From Burkholderiales bacterium (GTDB lineage: Bacteria; Pseudomonadota; Gammaproteobacteria; Burkholderiales; CAIKXV01), in the NCBI GenBank assembly GCA_019751575.1, contig JAIENF010000592.1, forward strand, positions 1-8,500: 8,500 nucleotides of DNA, given 5' to 3'. The translations under genes and the position numbers were made by a program. A model generated the notes under the pieces. The model saw nothing but the letters and a program-made list of their open reading frames with translations, was not told where the DNA came from and ran no database searches. This document shows positions 1 to 6,668 of the stretch, in pieces; position 1 is the stretch's first letter, and the number at the start of each line of letters is the position of its first letter.

Positions 1-934
1 TGTTCACCATCACCACCGGCGAATGCAGCGACGTGTCGCCCAGCGGCACGCCGGCCAGCACCCGCACCTGCTGCTCGAACTGCGAGGTGACGCAGGCATC
101 GATCGTGTAGTGGCCGCTGTTGTGCGGGCGCGGCGCGATCTCGTTCACCAGCAGCCGGCCATCCTCGAGCACGAAGAACTCGACGCACAGCACGCCGCGG
201 TAGTCGAGCTTCGCCGCGAGCGCCACCGCGTTGTCGCGCGCCTGCGCCGACAGCGCCTCGGGCACGCGTGCCGGCACGATGGTCACGTCGAGGATGCCCC
301 CCTGGTGATGGTTCTCGGCGACCGGGAAGGTGCGCACCTCGCCATCGAAGCCGCGCGCGACGACCACCGACAGCTCGCGCGCGAGCGGCAGCCAGCGTTC
401 GAGCACGCATGCCTCGCCGCCGAGCGCCGTCCATGCGGCACGCGCCTCGTCGAGGCTGCGCACCCGCGCCTGGCCCTTGCCGTCATAGCCGAAGCGGCTG
501 ACCTTCAGGATGCCCGGCACCAGCCCCGCTGCCTCGGCACGGTCGAGGTCGGCGAGCGAACGCACGACCAGGAATGGCGCGACCGGAAAGCCGTTGTCGC
601 GCAGGAACGACTTCTCGGCGATGCGGTCCTGCGCGACGGCGACGCTCTCGGCGGCCGGACTGACCACGCAATGGCCGGCGAGGAAGCGCAGGCTCTCGGC
701 CGGCACGTTCTCGAACTCGGTGGTCGCGCCGGCACAGGTGGCGGCGAGCTCGCGCAGCCGTTCGGCGTCGAGGTAGTCGCCCTGCAGGTGACGGTCGGCG
801 ACGGTGCCGGCGGGGCTGTCGGCACCCGGGTCGAGCACGGTCACCCGATAGCCCATCGACTGCGCGGCCATCGCGAACATGCGGCCGAGCTGGCCGCCGC
901 CGAGCAGGCCGAGCGAGGCACCCGGTGCGATCAT
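1..934 (-). CDS. purK: N5-carboxyaminoimidazole ribonucleotide synthase PurK, 3' end outside window
   Basis: PurK is an ATP-grasp enzyme that uses ATP and bicarbonate to carboxylate AIR to N5-CAIR, the substrate of PurE, in cytoplasmic purine synthesis. About 311 codons are visible. The N-terminal Rossmann-like start has GGGQLGRM at about residues 12-19. Further on are [20 protein letters not shown] and the metal/ATP-binding stretch [15 protein letters not shown], all typical of PurK. The ATG at 934-932 overlaps the purE stop (TGA, 933-931) as ATGA, which indicates translational coupling and fixes this start. The gene runs off base 1; PurK proteins are usually about 370-390 residues, so roughly the last 60 are missing because of the window edge. 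The frame is clean to the edge. Confidence 0.96.
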   Translation of the reverse strand, partial: MIAPGASLGLLGGGQLGRMFAMAAQSMGYRVTVLDPGADSPAGTVADRHLQGDYLDAERLRELAATCAGATTEFENVPAESLRFLAGHCVVSPAAESVAVAQDRIAEKSFLRDNGFPVAPFLVVRSLADLDRAEAAGLVPGILKVSRFGYDGKGQARVRSLDEARAAWTALGGEACVLERWLPLARELSVVVARGFDGEVRTFPVAENHHQGGILDVTIVPARVPEALSAQARDNAVALAAKLDYRGVLCVEFFVLEDGRLLVNEIAPRPHNSGHYTIDACVTSQFEQQVRVLAGVPLGDTSLHSPVVMVN

Positions 935-1455
935 GGTCGGGACTGCGCGGGTTTGGTCGAGCCTTGCGGCGGCAGCGTCATCGCCTCGACCTTGCGCCGC
1001 AGCCCGTCGCGATAGGCCTCGAGCTTCGCGCACAGCGCTGCGTCCGCATTGGCCAGCAGCGACACCGCGAACAGCCCGGCGTTCACCGCACCGGCCTCGC
1101 CGATGGCGAAGGTGGCGACCGGGATGCCGCGCGGCATCTGCACGATCGACAGCAGCGAATCCTGGCCCTGCAGGTGGCGTGACGGCACCGGCACGCCGAG
1201 CACCGGCACCGAGGTCTTCGCGGCGAGCATGCCGGGCAGGTGCGCGGCACCGCCAGCCCCGGCGATGATGCAGGCGAGGCCGCGGCTGCGCGCGGTGGCG
1301 GCGTAGTCGAACATCGCATCGGGCGTGCGATGCGCGGAGACCACCTTCGCCTCGTGCGCCACGCCGAACTCGGCGAGCACCGCCACCGCATGCTGCATCA
1401 CGTCCCAGTCGCTGTCGCTGCCCATCACGACGCCGACCAGCGGAGAAACCTTCAT
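931..1455 (-). CDS. purE: N5-carboxyaminoimidazole ribonucleotide mutase PurE (class I)
   Basis: PurE moves the carboxyl group of N5-CAIR to give CAIR, directly after PurK in purine synthesis. The 174-residue product is normal length for bacterial class I PurE. It shows GSDSDW near residue 12, SAHRTPD, the glycine-rich [12 protein letters not shown] loop, [12 protein letters not shown] and NAGLFAV, which cover the nucleotide-binding and active-site segments. I chose the ATG at 1455-1453 because [17 protein letters not shown] matches the usual short N-terminus, and a weak Shine-Dalgarno (GAAAGG, complement of 1463-1468) lies 7 bases upstream. The frame stays open upstream to about 1953, but that extension lies opposite modA and has no PurE-like content. 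It is followed by purK with a 4-base overlap. Confidence 0.97.
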   Translation of the reverse strand: MKVSPLVGVVMGSDSDWDVMQHAVAVLAEFGVAHEAKVVSAHRTPDAMFDYAATARSRGLACIIAGAGGAAHLPGMLAAKTSVPVLGVPVPSRHLQGQDSLLSIVQMPRGIPVATFAIGEAGAVNAGLFAVSLLANADAALCAKLEAYRDGLRRKVEAMTLPPQGSTKPAQSRP

Positions 1456-1480
1456 TCCGGGGCCTTTCGGCAAAACCCGG

Positions 1481-1486
1481 ATTCTA
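1481..1486 (-). promoter_or_regulatory. Possible -10 element for purEK
   Basis: On the minus strand this reads TAGAAT, five of six matches to TATAAT, about 26 bases upstream of the purE ATG. No good -35 hexamer sits 16-18 bases further up, so the assignment rests on the -10 alone. No PurR-like operator was recognised. Confidence 0.3.
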
Positions 1487-1516
1487 GTCCTGCGGCGGGC
1501 GGAGTGCCGCCTGCGT

Positions 1517-1544
1517 TTGAATGCTGCTCGACGACCTGTATATT
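1517..1544 (+). promoter_or_regulatory. Probable sigma70-type promoter of the modABC operon
   Basis: TTGAAT (1517-1522) and TATATT (1539-1544) are separated by 16 bases. A start near 1551 would leave a leader of about 35 bases before the GTG at 1586. A ModE operator would be expected as two TATAT-type half-sites in dyad. Only the -10 region itself has such a half-site, so no ModE site is claimed. Confidence 0.5.
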
Positions 1545-1585
1545 GCGCGTCCACCCCTTTCAACCTGCTTGAACCCGGACCGTCC

Positions 1586-2395
1586 GTGCAGCTGGCAGCC
1601 TTCGTCCCGACGTCCTCCACGCGCACGTCATTGCGAGCGCTGTGCGCCCGCGCCCGCGCGCTGCTGGCGGTCACCTGTGCACTGCTGGCCCCCTGTCCTG
1701 CCTTCGCGGCCGACCTCACCGTCTCGGCCGCGGCGAGCCTGAACAACGCGTTCCGCGAACTCGCGCCGCTGTTCGAGGCGCAGAACCCGGGCACCCGGGT
1801 GGTGTTCAACTTCGCGTCCTCGGACGCGTTGCTGGCGCAGGTCGCGCGCGGGGCGCCGGTCGATGTGTTCGCCTCGGCCGACGAGGAGACGCTCGACCGT
1901 GCCGACCGGCAGAAGCTCCTGGCGACCGGTTCCCGCCGCACCTTCGCACGCAATGCACTGGTGGTCGTGGTCCCTGCGGACGCGAAGGTCCGGCCCTCGG
2001 CGATCGCCGACCTGCAGCAACCCGTGTTCCGCCGGATCGCGCTGGGCAGCCCGGCCAGCGTGCCGGCCGGCCGCTATGCGCGCTCGGCGCTCGAAGCCGC
2101 GAAGCTGTGGACGACGATCGAGCCGCGAGCCATTTTCGCGCAGAACGTGCGCCAGGCGCTCGACTATGTCGCGCGCGGCGAAGTCGATGCCGGCTTCGTC
2201 TATGCGACCGATGCGCTGATCATGAAGGACAAGGTGGGGGTCGCATTCACCGTGCCGACGGCGGCACCGATCCTCTACCCGGCCGCGGCGATCGCCGGCA
2301 GCCCCCGCCTCGACACCGCCCGCCGCTTCGTCGACTTCCTGCTGTCGCCGCAGGCGCAGGCGGTGCTCGCCCGGCAGGGATTCCTGAAGCCATGA
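1586..2395 (+). CDS. modA: Molybdate ABC transporter, periplasmic substrate-binding protein ModA
   Basis: ModA captures molybdate (often also tungstate) in the periplasm and delivers it to ModB. An arginine-rich N-region is followed by a hydrophobic stretch and an AFA/AD cleavage site at about residues 41-42. The mature protein begins [18 protein letters not shown]. Later come [36 protein letters not shown] and [16 protein letters not shown], hallmark ModA segments that hold the serine and tyrosine ligands. No ATG fits. I chose the GTG at 1586 (269 aa), about 35 bases after the predicted transcription start. A TTG at 1631 would give 254 aa with a neater 26-residue signal peptide and is a real alternative. 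Neither has a clear Shine-Dalgarno. The stop overlaps the modB start as ATGA. Confidence 0.93.
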   Translation: MQLAAFVPTSSTRTSLRALCARARALLAVTCALLAPCPAFAADLTVSAAASLNNAFRELAPLFEAQNPGTRVVFNFASSDALLAQVARGAPVDVFASADEETLDRADRQKLLATGSRRTFARNALVVVVPADAKVRPSAIADLQQPVFRRIALGSPASVPAGRYARSALEAAKLWTTIEPRAIFAQNVRQALDYVARGEVDAGFVYATDALIMKDKVGVAFTVPTAAPILYPAAAIAGSPRLDTARRFVDFLLSPQAQAVLARQGFLKP

Positions 2396-3084
2396 CCGCG
2401 CTGATCACCGCACCCGACCCCGCAGTCTGGATCACGCTCGGCCTGACGCTGAAAGTGGCCGCATGGGCGACCGGCATCAACCTGGTGCTCGGCGTGGCGG
2501 TCGGCTGGCTGCTCGCACGCAAGGCGTTCCCCGGCCGCGAACTGGTCGATGCGATCCTCACGCTGCCGTTCGTGCTGCCGCCGACCGTGCTCGGCTACTA
2601 CCTGCTGGTGGTGATCGGCCGCCGCGGCTGGCTCGGCAGCTGGCTGTACGACACCTTCGGCATCAACCTGATCTTCACCTGGCAGGGCGCAGTGATCGCC
2701 GCATCGCTGGTCGCATTCCCGCTGGTGCTGAAGGCCGCGCGTACCGCGTTCGAAGCAGTCGATCCGCAGCTCGAACAGGCCGCGCGCGTGCTCGGCCTGG
2801 GCGAGTGGGCGGTGTTCTTCCGGGTGACGGTGCCACTGGCCTGGCCGGGCATCCTCGCCGGCACGCTGCTGGTGTTCGCGCGATCGATGGGTGAATTCGG
2901 CGCGACGCTGATGGTCGCAGGCAGCATCCCGGGCAAGACACAGACGCTGTCGATCGCCGTGTACGAAGCGGTGCAGGCCGGGCAGGATTCGATCGCCAAC
3001 ACGCTGGTGCTGATCACCTCGGTCACCTGCATCGTCGTGCTGCTGCTGGCGGGCCGGCTGGTGCCGCCCGGGACGCGGCGATGA
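2392..3084 (+). CDS. modB: Molybdate ABC transporter permease ModB
   Basis: Inner-membrane permease that forms the molybdate channel with ModA and ModC. The 230-residue protein has about five hydrophobic helices (near residues 13-42, 52-76, 98-118, 150-172 and 204-222). It carries the ModB-typical PFVLPPTVLGYYLL and the cytoplasmic EAA loop (EQAARVLGLGEWAVFFRVTVP, about residues 128-148) that docks the ATPase, then ARSMGEFGATLMVAGSIPGKTQT. The start is set by the ATGA overlap with modA (2392-2395). The stop overlaps modC in the same way. The frame is open far upstream, but that part lies within modA and has no permease character. Confidence 0.96.
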   Translation: MTALITAPDPAVWITLGLTLKVAAWATGINLVLGVAVGWLLARKAFPGRELVDAILTLPFVLPPTVLGYYLLVVIGRRGWLGSWLYDTFGINLIFTWQGAVIAASLVAFPLVLKAARTAFEAVDPQLEQAARVLGLGEWAVFFRVTVPLAWPGILAGTLLVFARSMGEFGATLMVAGSIPGKTQTLSIAVYEAVQAGQDSIANTLVLITSVTCIVVLLLAGRLVPPGTRR

Positions 3085-3773
3085 GCTTCACGGTCGACAT
3101 CGCGAAGTCGGTCGGCGGTACGCGCCGCCGGTTCGAGTTGCGGGTCGCGTTCGAGACGACGGCGAGCCGCACCGTGATCTACGGCCCCTCGGGTGCCGGC
3201 AAGAGCCTGACGCTGCAGGCGATCGCCGGCCTGCTCGTGCCGGACAGCGGCCGCATCCTGTTCGGCGGCGAGACCCTGTTCGATTCGGGCGCGCGCGTGC
3301 ATGTGCCCGCGCGGGCGCGCCGCTTCGGCTACCTGTTCCAGGACTATGCCCTGTTCCCCGGGCTGAACGTGCGGCAGAACGTCGCGTTCGGACTGTCGAG
3401 CGGCCTGCGCAACCCGCCTCGCGACGCGGGTGGCGAAGCAGTCGAACGATGGCTCGATGCCCTCGAGCTGCGAGAGGTCGCGCTGCAGCGGCCCGATGAA
3501 CTGTCCGGCGGTCAGCGCCAGCGGGTCGCCCTGGCGCGCGCACTGGTCAACGACCCGCGCGCGCTGCTGCTCGACGAGCCGTTCTCGGCGCTCGACCCGG
3601 AACTGCGCCAGCGCACGCGCGCCGAGCTCGACCGGCTGCTCACCCGCATCGGCATACCGATCGTGATGATCACCCACGACCCGGAAGACATCGGATGGTT
3701 CGGGGAGCGGACGCTGTACCTGCGTGACGGGGGAATACACGAACGGCCCGCGAACGATCCGCAAGGGCCATGA
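3081..3773 (+). CDS. modC: Molybdate ABC transporter ATPase ModC, short form without TOBE/MOP domain
   Basis: ATPase that drives ModB. In 230 residues it has Walker A GPSGAGKS (35-42), Q-loop Q87 (GYLFQ), signature LSGGQ (141-145), Walker B with D165/E166, D-loop SALD (169-172) and H-loop H199, so the catalytic set is complete. Classical ModC is about 350 residues and ends in a molybdate-binding TOBE/MOP domain that gives feedback inhibition. Here the protein ends about 30 residues after the H-loop and the next gene starts in the stop codon (ATGA, 3770-3773), so this is a natural short form and not a window-edge effect. The family name rests mainly on the adjacent ModA and ModB; tungstate or another oxyanion is possible. 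Confidence 0.9.
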   Translation: MSFTVDIAKSVGGTRRRFELRVAFETTASRTVIYGPSGAGKSLTLQAIAGLLVPDSGRILFGGETLFDSGARVHVPARARRFGYLFQDYALFPGLNVRQNVAFGLSSGLRNPPRDAGGEAVERWLDALELREVALQRPDELSGGQRQRVALARALVNDPRALLLDEPFSALDPELRQRTRAELDRLLTRIGIPIVMITHDPEDIGWFGERTLYLRDGGIHERPANDPQGP

Positions 3774-4438
3774 TGAAGCACATGCAGATCAACGCCGACC
3801 TGACCCTGCGCGTCGCCATCGACACCCATGCCGTCGACTGGGTCGACTCGCCCTCGCCCGGCGTGCGGCGCAAGATGCTCGACCGCGACGGCGGCGAGGT
3901 GGCACGCGCGACGTCGATCGTGCGCTATGCGCCAGGTTCGAACTTCCCGACCCATCGCCACGACCTGGGCGAAGAGATCTTCGTGATCGAGGGTGACTTC
4001 CATGACGAGGGTGGGAGCCATGGCCCCGGGGCCTTCCTGCGCAATCCGCCAGGGTCGAGCCATGCGCCCGGATCGGTGACTGGCTGCACGCTGTTCGTGA
4101 AGCTGCGCCATGTCGATCCCGAAGACCTGCAACAGGTCACGATCGACACCACCACTGCACCGTGGCGGCCGGGGCTGGTCGAAGGATTGAGCGTGATGCC
4201 GCTGTGCGAATTCCGCACCCAGCACACGGCGCTGGTGCGCTGGGCACCCGGCACCCGCTTCCAGGCGCACCGGCACTGGGGCGGCGAGGAGATCTACGTG
4301 ATCGACGGCGTGTTCGAGGACGAGCACGGCCGCTACCCGGCGGGCAGCTGGCTGCGCAGCCCGCACCTGAGCCAGCATCGACCGTTCAGCACCGAGGGCT
4401 GCACGATCCTGGTGAAGACGGGGCATCTACAGCCATGA
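3770..4438 (+). CDS. Two-domain ChrR-type cupin protein
   Basis: The 222-residue protein has two cupin folds in tandem. Cupin 1 has H62-x-H64 with E68/E69 and a later H98 in NPPGSSHAP. Cupin 2 has H167-x-H169 with E173/E174 and H203. Both therefore keep a full 3-His/1-Glu metal site. The pattern HRHxGGEExxVIxGxFEDEHGxYPxGxxLR is that of the cupin domain of the anti-sigma factor ChrR, but ChrR's N-terminal zinc/sigma-binding part is absent, so an anti-sigma role is unlikely. Function is unknown; a metal-dependent dioxygenase or sensor are options. It starts in the modC stop codon (ATGA); a second ATG at 3773 is 5 bases from AAGGG (3763-3767) and may be the true start. It lies inside the mod operon, just before the amidohydrolase. 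Confidence 0.85.
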   Translation: MMKHMQINADLTLRVAIDTHAVDWVDSPSPGVRRKMLDRDGGEVARATSIVRYAPGSNFPTHRHDLGEEIFVIEGDFHDEGGSHGPGAFLRNPPGSSHAPGSVTGCTLFVKLRHVDPEDLQQVTIDTTTAPWRPGLVEGLSVMPLCEFRTQHTALVRWAPGTRFQAHRHWGGEEIYVIDGVFEDEHGRYPAGSWLRSPHLSQHRPFSTEGCTILVKTGHLQP

Positions 4439-4445
4439 AGGAGAG
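4438..4445 (+). promoter_or_regulatory. Strong Shine-Dalgarno that decides the amidohydrolase start
   Basis: AAGGAGAG begins inside the overlapping cupin stop region, 7 bases ahead of the ATG at 4453. It favours MKGNKPPVIDMHSH as the N-terminus over the six-residue-longer start at 4435. Confidence 0.7.
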
Positions 4446-4452
4446 CAGCCAC

Positions 4453-5466
4453 ATGAAGGGTAACAAGCCGCCAGTGATCGACATGCACAGCCATGTACTG
4501 CCCAGGGCCATGGTCGAGGCGATCCGCGAACGTCCGCGCGACTTCGGCATGATGGTGCGTGGCACCGGCGCCGACGAATCGCTGGTGCGCGACGACAACC
4601 ACGGCTCGCCGCTGTTTCCCGAGTTCCACGATGTCGACGCGAAGATCGCCGGCATGGACCGCAAGGGCATCGACATCTCGGTGCTGTCGGTTTCACCGGT
4701 GGTGTTCTTCTACTGGCTGGACGCCGACAAGGGCCTCGATGCCGCGCGCGTGCTGAACGATGGCATCGCGGCGATGGTGGCTTCGCGTCCGACCCGCCTC
4801 CGCGGCATGGCCACGCTGCCGATGCAGGACATCGATGCCGCCGTGACCGAGCTCGAACGCGCGTCGCGCGAACATGGCTTCCGCGCGGTGGAACTCGGCT
4901 GCCGGGTGAAGGGCGACCTGCTGTCGGACGCGAAGTTCCGTCCGGTACTCAAGCGTGCGGCCGAACTCAAGGTGGCAGTGTTCGCACATCCGTACATCGC
5001 CGGTGCGCTGCCGAAGGACCTGTGCAGCTACTACCTCGGCAACACGCATGGGCTGCCGTTCGACACCGCGCTGATGGCCTCGCACCTGATGCTCGACGGA
5101 ACGCTCGATGCATTGCCCGGCCTGGACTTCATCCTCGCCCATGGCGGCGGCCACCTGCCGTACCAGCTCGGCCGGCTCGAGCACGGCTACCAGGTGCGCA
5201 AGGAAGCCAAGGCCAACACCTCGAACCCGCCAGAGTCCCAGTTCCGCCGCTTCCGGTTCGACTCGCTGACCCATGATGTCGAGTCGTTGCGATTCCTGAT
5301 CCGCCGGGTCGGTGCTGACCGGGTGATGATCGGAACGGATGCGCCGTTCGACATGGCGGAAGATGACCCGCTGGGGATGCTTGCGCAGGTAGATGGACTG
5401 ACTGATGCGCATCGGGAGCGCATTCTTTCGCTGAATGCGCTGGAGGTGCTTGGCGAGGTGGCCTGA
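4453..5466 (+). CDS. Amidohydrolase-2 family protein, ACMSD-like metal-dependent decarboxylase/hydrolase
   Basis: A 337-residue TIM-barrel metalloenzyme of the amidohydrolase-2 family, related to 2-amino-3-carboxymuconate semialdehyde decarboxylase (ACMSD). Metal and catalytic residues are in place: H12 and H14 (DMHSH), H179 (FAHPY), H230 (LAHGGGH) and D296 (GTDAPF), each a constant two or three residues from the bacterial ACMSD positions as I remember them (9, 11, 177, 228, 294). SPVVFFYW and GMATLPMQD also match. The substrate arginine of ACMSD (Arg51) falls on Gly or Ser by eye, so the substrate is probably different. An ATG at 4435 overlaps the cupin stop, but AAGGAGAG (4438-4445) lies 7 bases before the ATG at 4453, which I prefer. 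It is the last clear gene of the mod-led operon. Confidence 0.88.
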   Translation: MKGNKPPVIDMHSHVLPRAMVEAIRERPRDFGMMVRGTGADESLVRDDNHGSPLFPEFHDVDAKIAGMDRKGIDISVLSVSPVVFFYWLDADKGLDAARVLNDGIAAMVASRPTRLRGMATLPMQDIDAAVTELERASREHGFRAVELGCRVKGDLLSDAKFRPVLKRAAELKVAVFAHPYIAGALPKDLCSYYLGNTHGLPFDTALMASHLMLDGTLDALPGLDFILAHGGGHLPYQLGRLEHGYQVRKEAKANTSNPPESQFRRFRFDSLTHDVESLRFLIRRVGADRVMIGTDAPFDMAEDDPLGMLAQVDGLTDAHRERILSLNALEVLGEVA

Positions 5467-5764
5467 TCGTGTAGACACCTATCCGGCCACCGCGAAAGCC
5501 GGTGGCGGATACGTCTGGGACGAGGTGCTCGAGTACCGGGTCTGGTGCCATCCTGAGCGCGGTGCGCCTCTCGCACTGATCCTGCAGCGCGAATACATCG
5601 ACGAGCCAACGCCGGGCGAGTACCGGCATGTCCGCGAGGAGCGGATCGCGGAGTGGCCGGTCGATTTCCTGTCACGGCCGCGGCGGACGGAACGAACCAT
5701 CCCGGACTTCCTCGCGCCGGATGCGCCGCCTAACCGGCTGGCGATACTGCGGGGGCAGGCTTGA
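5435..5764 (+). CDS. Small conserved hypothetical protein, possibly internally shortened
   Basis: The frame encodes up to 109 residues with the segments TYPATAKAGGGYVWDEVLEY, VWCHPERGA, LQREYIDEP, RIAEWPVDFLSRPRRT and IPDFLAPD. This looks like a family I have seen in alpha- and betaproteobacteria, sometimes loosely labelled as acetyltransferase; I cannot name a function. As I recall it, relatives have about 30 more acidic and aromatic residues between HPERGA and the LALILQREY part, so this copy may have an in-frame deletion. The start is unclear. The ATG at 5435 lies inside the amidohydrolase gene, directly after an in-frame TGA. A TTG at 5450 is 3 bases from GGAGG. The conserved part begins near 5474, just past the amidohydrolase stop. 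It could be a remnant rather than a working gene. Confidence 0.6.
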   Translation: MRWRCLARWPDRVDTYPATAKAGGGYVWDEVLEYRVWCHPERGAPLALILQREYIDEPTPGEYRHVREERIAEWPVDFLSRPRRTERTIPDFLAPDAPPNRLAILRGQA

Positions 5765-5838
5765 CGCTTTCGTGACGCGCCGGAACGTCTTGCACAGTTC
5801 TCTCAACGCCCTGATTCGAACGTACCGAGGCGCTACCC

Positions 5839-6156
5839 TTGAAACTCATCGCCGTTTTCATCCTGCTGTCCGCATGGGCCTGCCTGCTGCTGGCCCCGTC
5901 CGGCACAGTCAGCCGCATGTTGCAGTTGCTCGTGTTCCTCGGGCTGGGCGCGCTGCTTTCGCTGGTCGGCTTCTTCTCCTGGTACTGGGACTCGAACATG
6001 CGTCCGAGCCAGCAGAGCGCCTTTGTCCTGATCTGCGGCCTCGGCACCCTGGCCTCGCAGATCGGCACAGTGCTACGCATGCTGACCGACGCCGTCGATG
6101 ACGAGTTTCCGGGCGGTGGAAGCCGCAAGGCGGACGACTGGCGCAACCGCCGCTGA
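5839..6156 (+). CDS. Small three-helix membrane protein, hypothetical
   Basis: A 105-residue protein that I do not recognise. It has three hydrophobic segments at about residues 3-20, 27-50 (ending FFSWYW) and 60-80, followed by a charged cytoplasmic-type tail with DAVDDEF and KADDWRNRR. The start is a TTG at 5839, preceded by GAGG (5827-5830) 8 bases upstream; there is no closer ATG and the next in-frame ATG falls within the second helix. Codon use and GC content match the core genes upstream. It follows a 74-base gap with no clear promoter. A hairpin (6164-6179) lies just after its stop, so it appears to close the core part before the cassette array. Confidence 0.65.
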   Translation: MKLIAVFILLSAWACLLLAPSGTVSRMLQLLVFLGLGALLSLVGFFSWYWDSNMRPSQQSAFVLICGLGTLASQIGTVLRMLTDAVDDEFPGGGSRKADDWRNRR

Positions 6157-6163
6157 GCCGACA

Positions 6164-6179
6164 CGTCTGGCTCCAGACG
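6164..6179 (+). other. Hairpin after the membrane-protein gene
   Basis: CGTCTG and CAGACG pair across a four-base loop (GCTC), 7 bases after the stop codon. No T-run follows, so this is not a standard intrinsic terminator; it could still stabilise the 3' end of the transcript. Confidence 0.3.
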
Positions 6180-6283
6180 GTCGCCTTGGAAAGGGCCCGC
6201 GCCGGCTTTCGCGCTGGATTAGTGCCCGCTTGTTCGGCACAGTTCGATTCAGGCTGTTGAAGTCAATAGGTAATGCGGTTCTG

Positions 6284-6335
6284 GAGTCGCCGACTCATGG
6301 AGACAGTCGGCAGCGAAACCCAGCAGGTTGTCTCC
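6284..6335 (+). repeat. Overlapping inverted repeats that exclude one another
   Basis: Three pairings share bases: GAGTCG (6284-6289) with CGACTC (6291-6296); GCCGACT (6289-6295) with AGTCGGC (6305-6311); GGAGACA (6299-6305) with TGTCTCC (6329-6335). Only some can form at once. The block ends 10 bases before the left edge of the first gene cassette. It may be a decayed attC or an RNA switch-like leader; no coding sequence is supported in 6157-6422. Confidence 0.35.
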
Positions 6336-6370
6336 CTACGACACGTTATCCCTTCCCGGAGCCGTCGCGC

Positions 6371-6399
6371 TTGACTTTGCGTACGCATAAGCGTACGGT
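6371..6399 (+). promoter_or_regulatory. Promoter and operator of the yefM/yoeB cassette
   Basis: TTGACT (6371-6376) and a weak TACGGT (6394-6399) are 17 bases apart. Across the spacer and -10 lie two self-palindromic CGTACG hexamers (6380-6385 and 6392-6397), centres 12 bases apart, which together form CGTACGC-ATAA-GCGTACG. As I recall, the E. coli yefM-yoeB operator has paired TGTACA hexamers at the same 12-base spacing. Repression by the antitoxin or the toxin-antitoxin complex is the likely role. Confidence 0.65.
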
Positions 6400-6422
6400 T
6401 TACGCTCATTGGAGAGCGCCTT

Positions 6423-6668
6423 ATGGGAAACCCTGTCACTGCGAGCGAAGCCCGCGCTAACTTGTACCGCCTGATCGACGAGACCAACCAGTCTCATCGG
6501 CCGGTAGTGATTGCGGGGAAACGTAGTAGCGCCGTACTCGTGTCGGCCGAAGATTGGGATGCGATCCAGGAAACTCTGTTTCTCCTGTCTGTGCCTGGCA
6601 TGCGTGAATCGATCAAGAAGGGCATGGCTGAGCCTCTCGCGAAGAGCGCCAGAGAAGTCAATTGGTGA
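6423..6668 (+). CDS. yefM: Antitoxin of the Phd/YefM family
   Basis: Small antitoxin that should bind and neutralise the downstream YoeB-type RNase and repress its own promoter. The 81-residue protein begins with the family's DNA-binding part (VTASEARANLYRLIDE, near residues 5-20), followed by PVVIAGKRSSAVLVSAEDWDAIQETL. The C-terminal VPGMRESIKKGMAEPL is the toxin-binding segment seen in YefM relatives. Length is typical. The ATG at 6423 has GGAGAG (6411-6416) 6 bases upstream. Its TGA overlaps the toxin's GTG by four bases (GTGA, 6665-6668). It lies in cassette 1 with its own promoter, so expression does not depend on an integron promoter. GC content is clearly lower than in the core genes upstream. 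Confidence 0.92.
   Translation: MGNPVTASEARANLYRLIDETNQSHRPVVIAGKRSSAVLVSAEDWDAIQETLFLLSVPGMRESIKKGMAEPLAKSAREVNW

Noticed and set aside
23..1015. Long plus-strand open frame of 330 codons
   Set aside because: It is the antisense shadow of purK in GC-rich DNA; the product has no recognisable fold, while the minus strand gives a clear PurK.
1530..1560. ModE-type operator upstream of modA
   Set aside because: Only one TATAT-like half-site, which is also the -10 element; no dyad partner at the expected spacing.
1456..1953. Upstream extension of the purE frame to a 340-residue protein
   Set aside because: The extra part is antisense to modA and low in complexity; PurE homologues start at [16 protein letters not shown].
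1642..2391. Upstream extension of the modB frame
   Set aside because: It is the modA region read out of frame, Arg/Gly/Pro-rich; the ATGA junction gives the real modB start.
2598..3764. Minus-strand open frame of 388 codons across modB/modC
   Set aside because: Shadow of two well-recognised genes; no domain seen in its translation.
3512..4426. Minus-strand open frame of 304 codons opposite modC and the cupin
   Set aside because: The composition is that of an antisense frame, and the plus strand has clear cupin motifs.
6164..6179. Intrinsic terminator
   Set aside because: A good hairpin but no following T-run; kept only as a hairpin.
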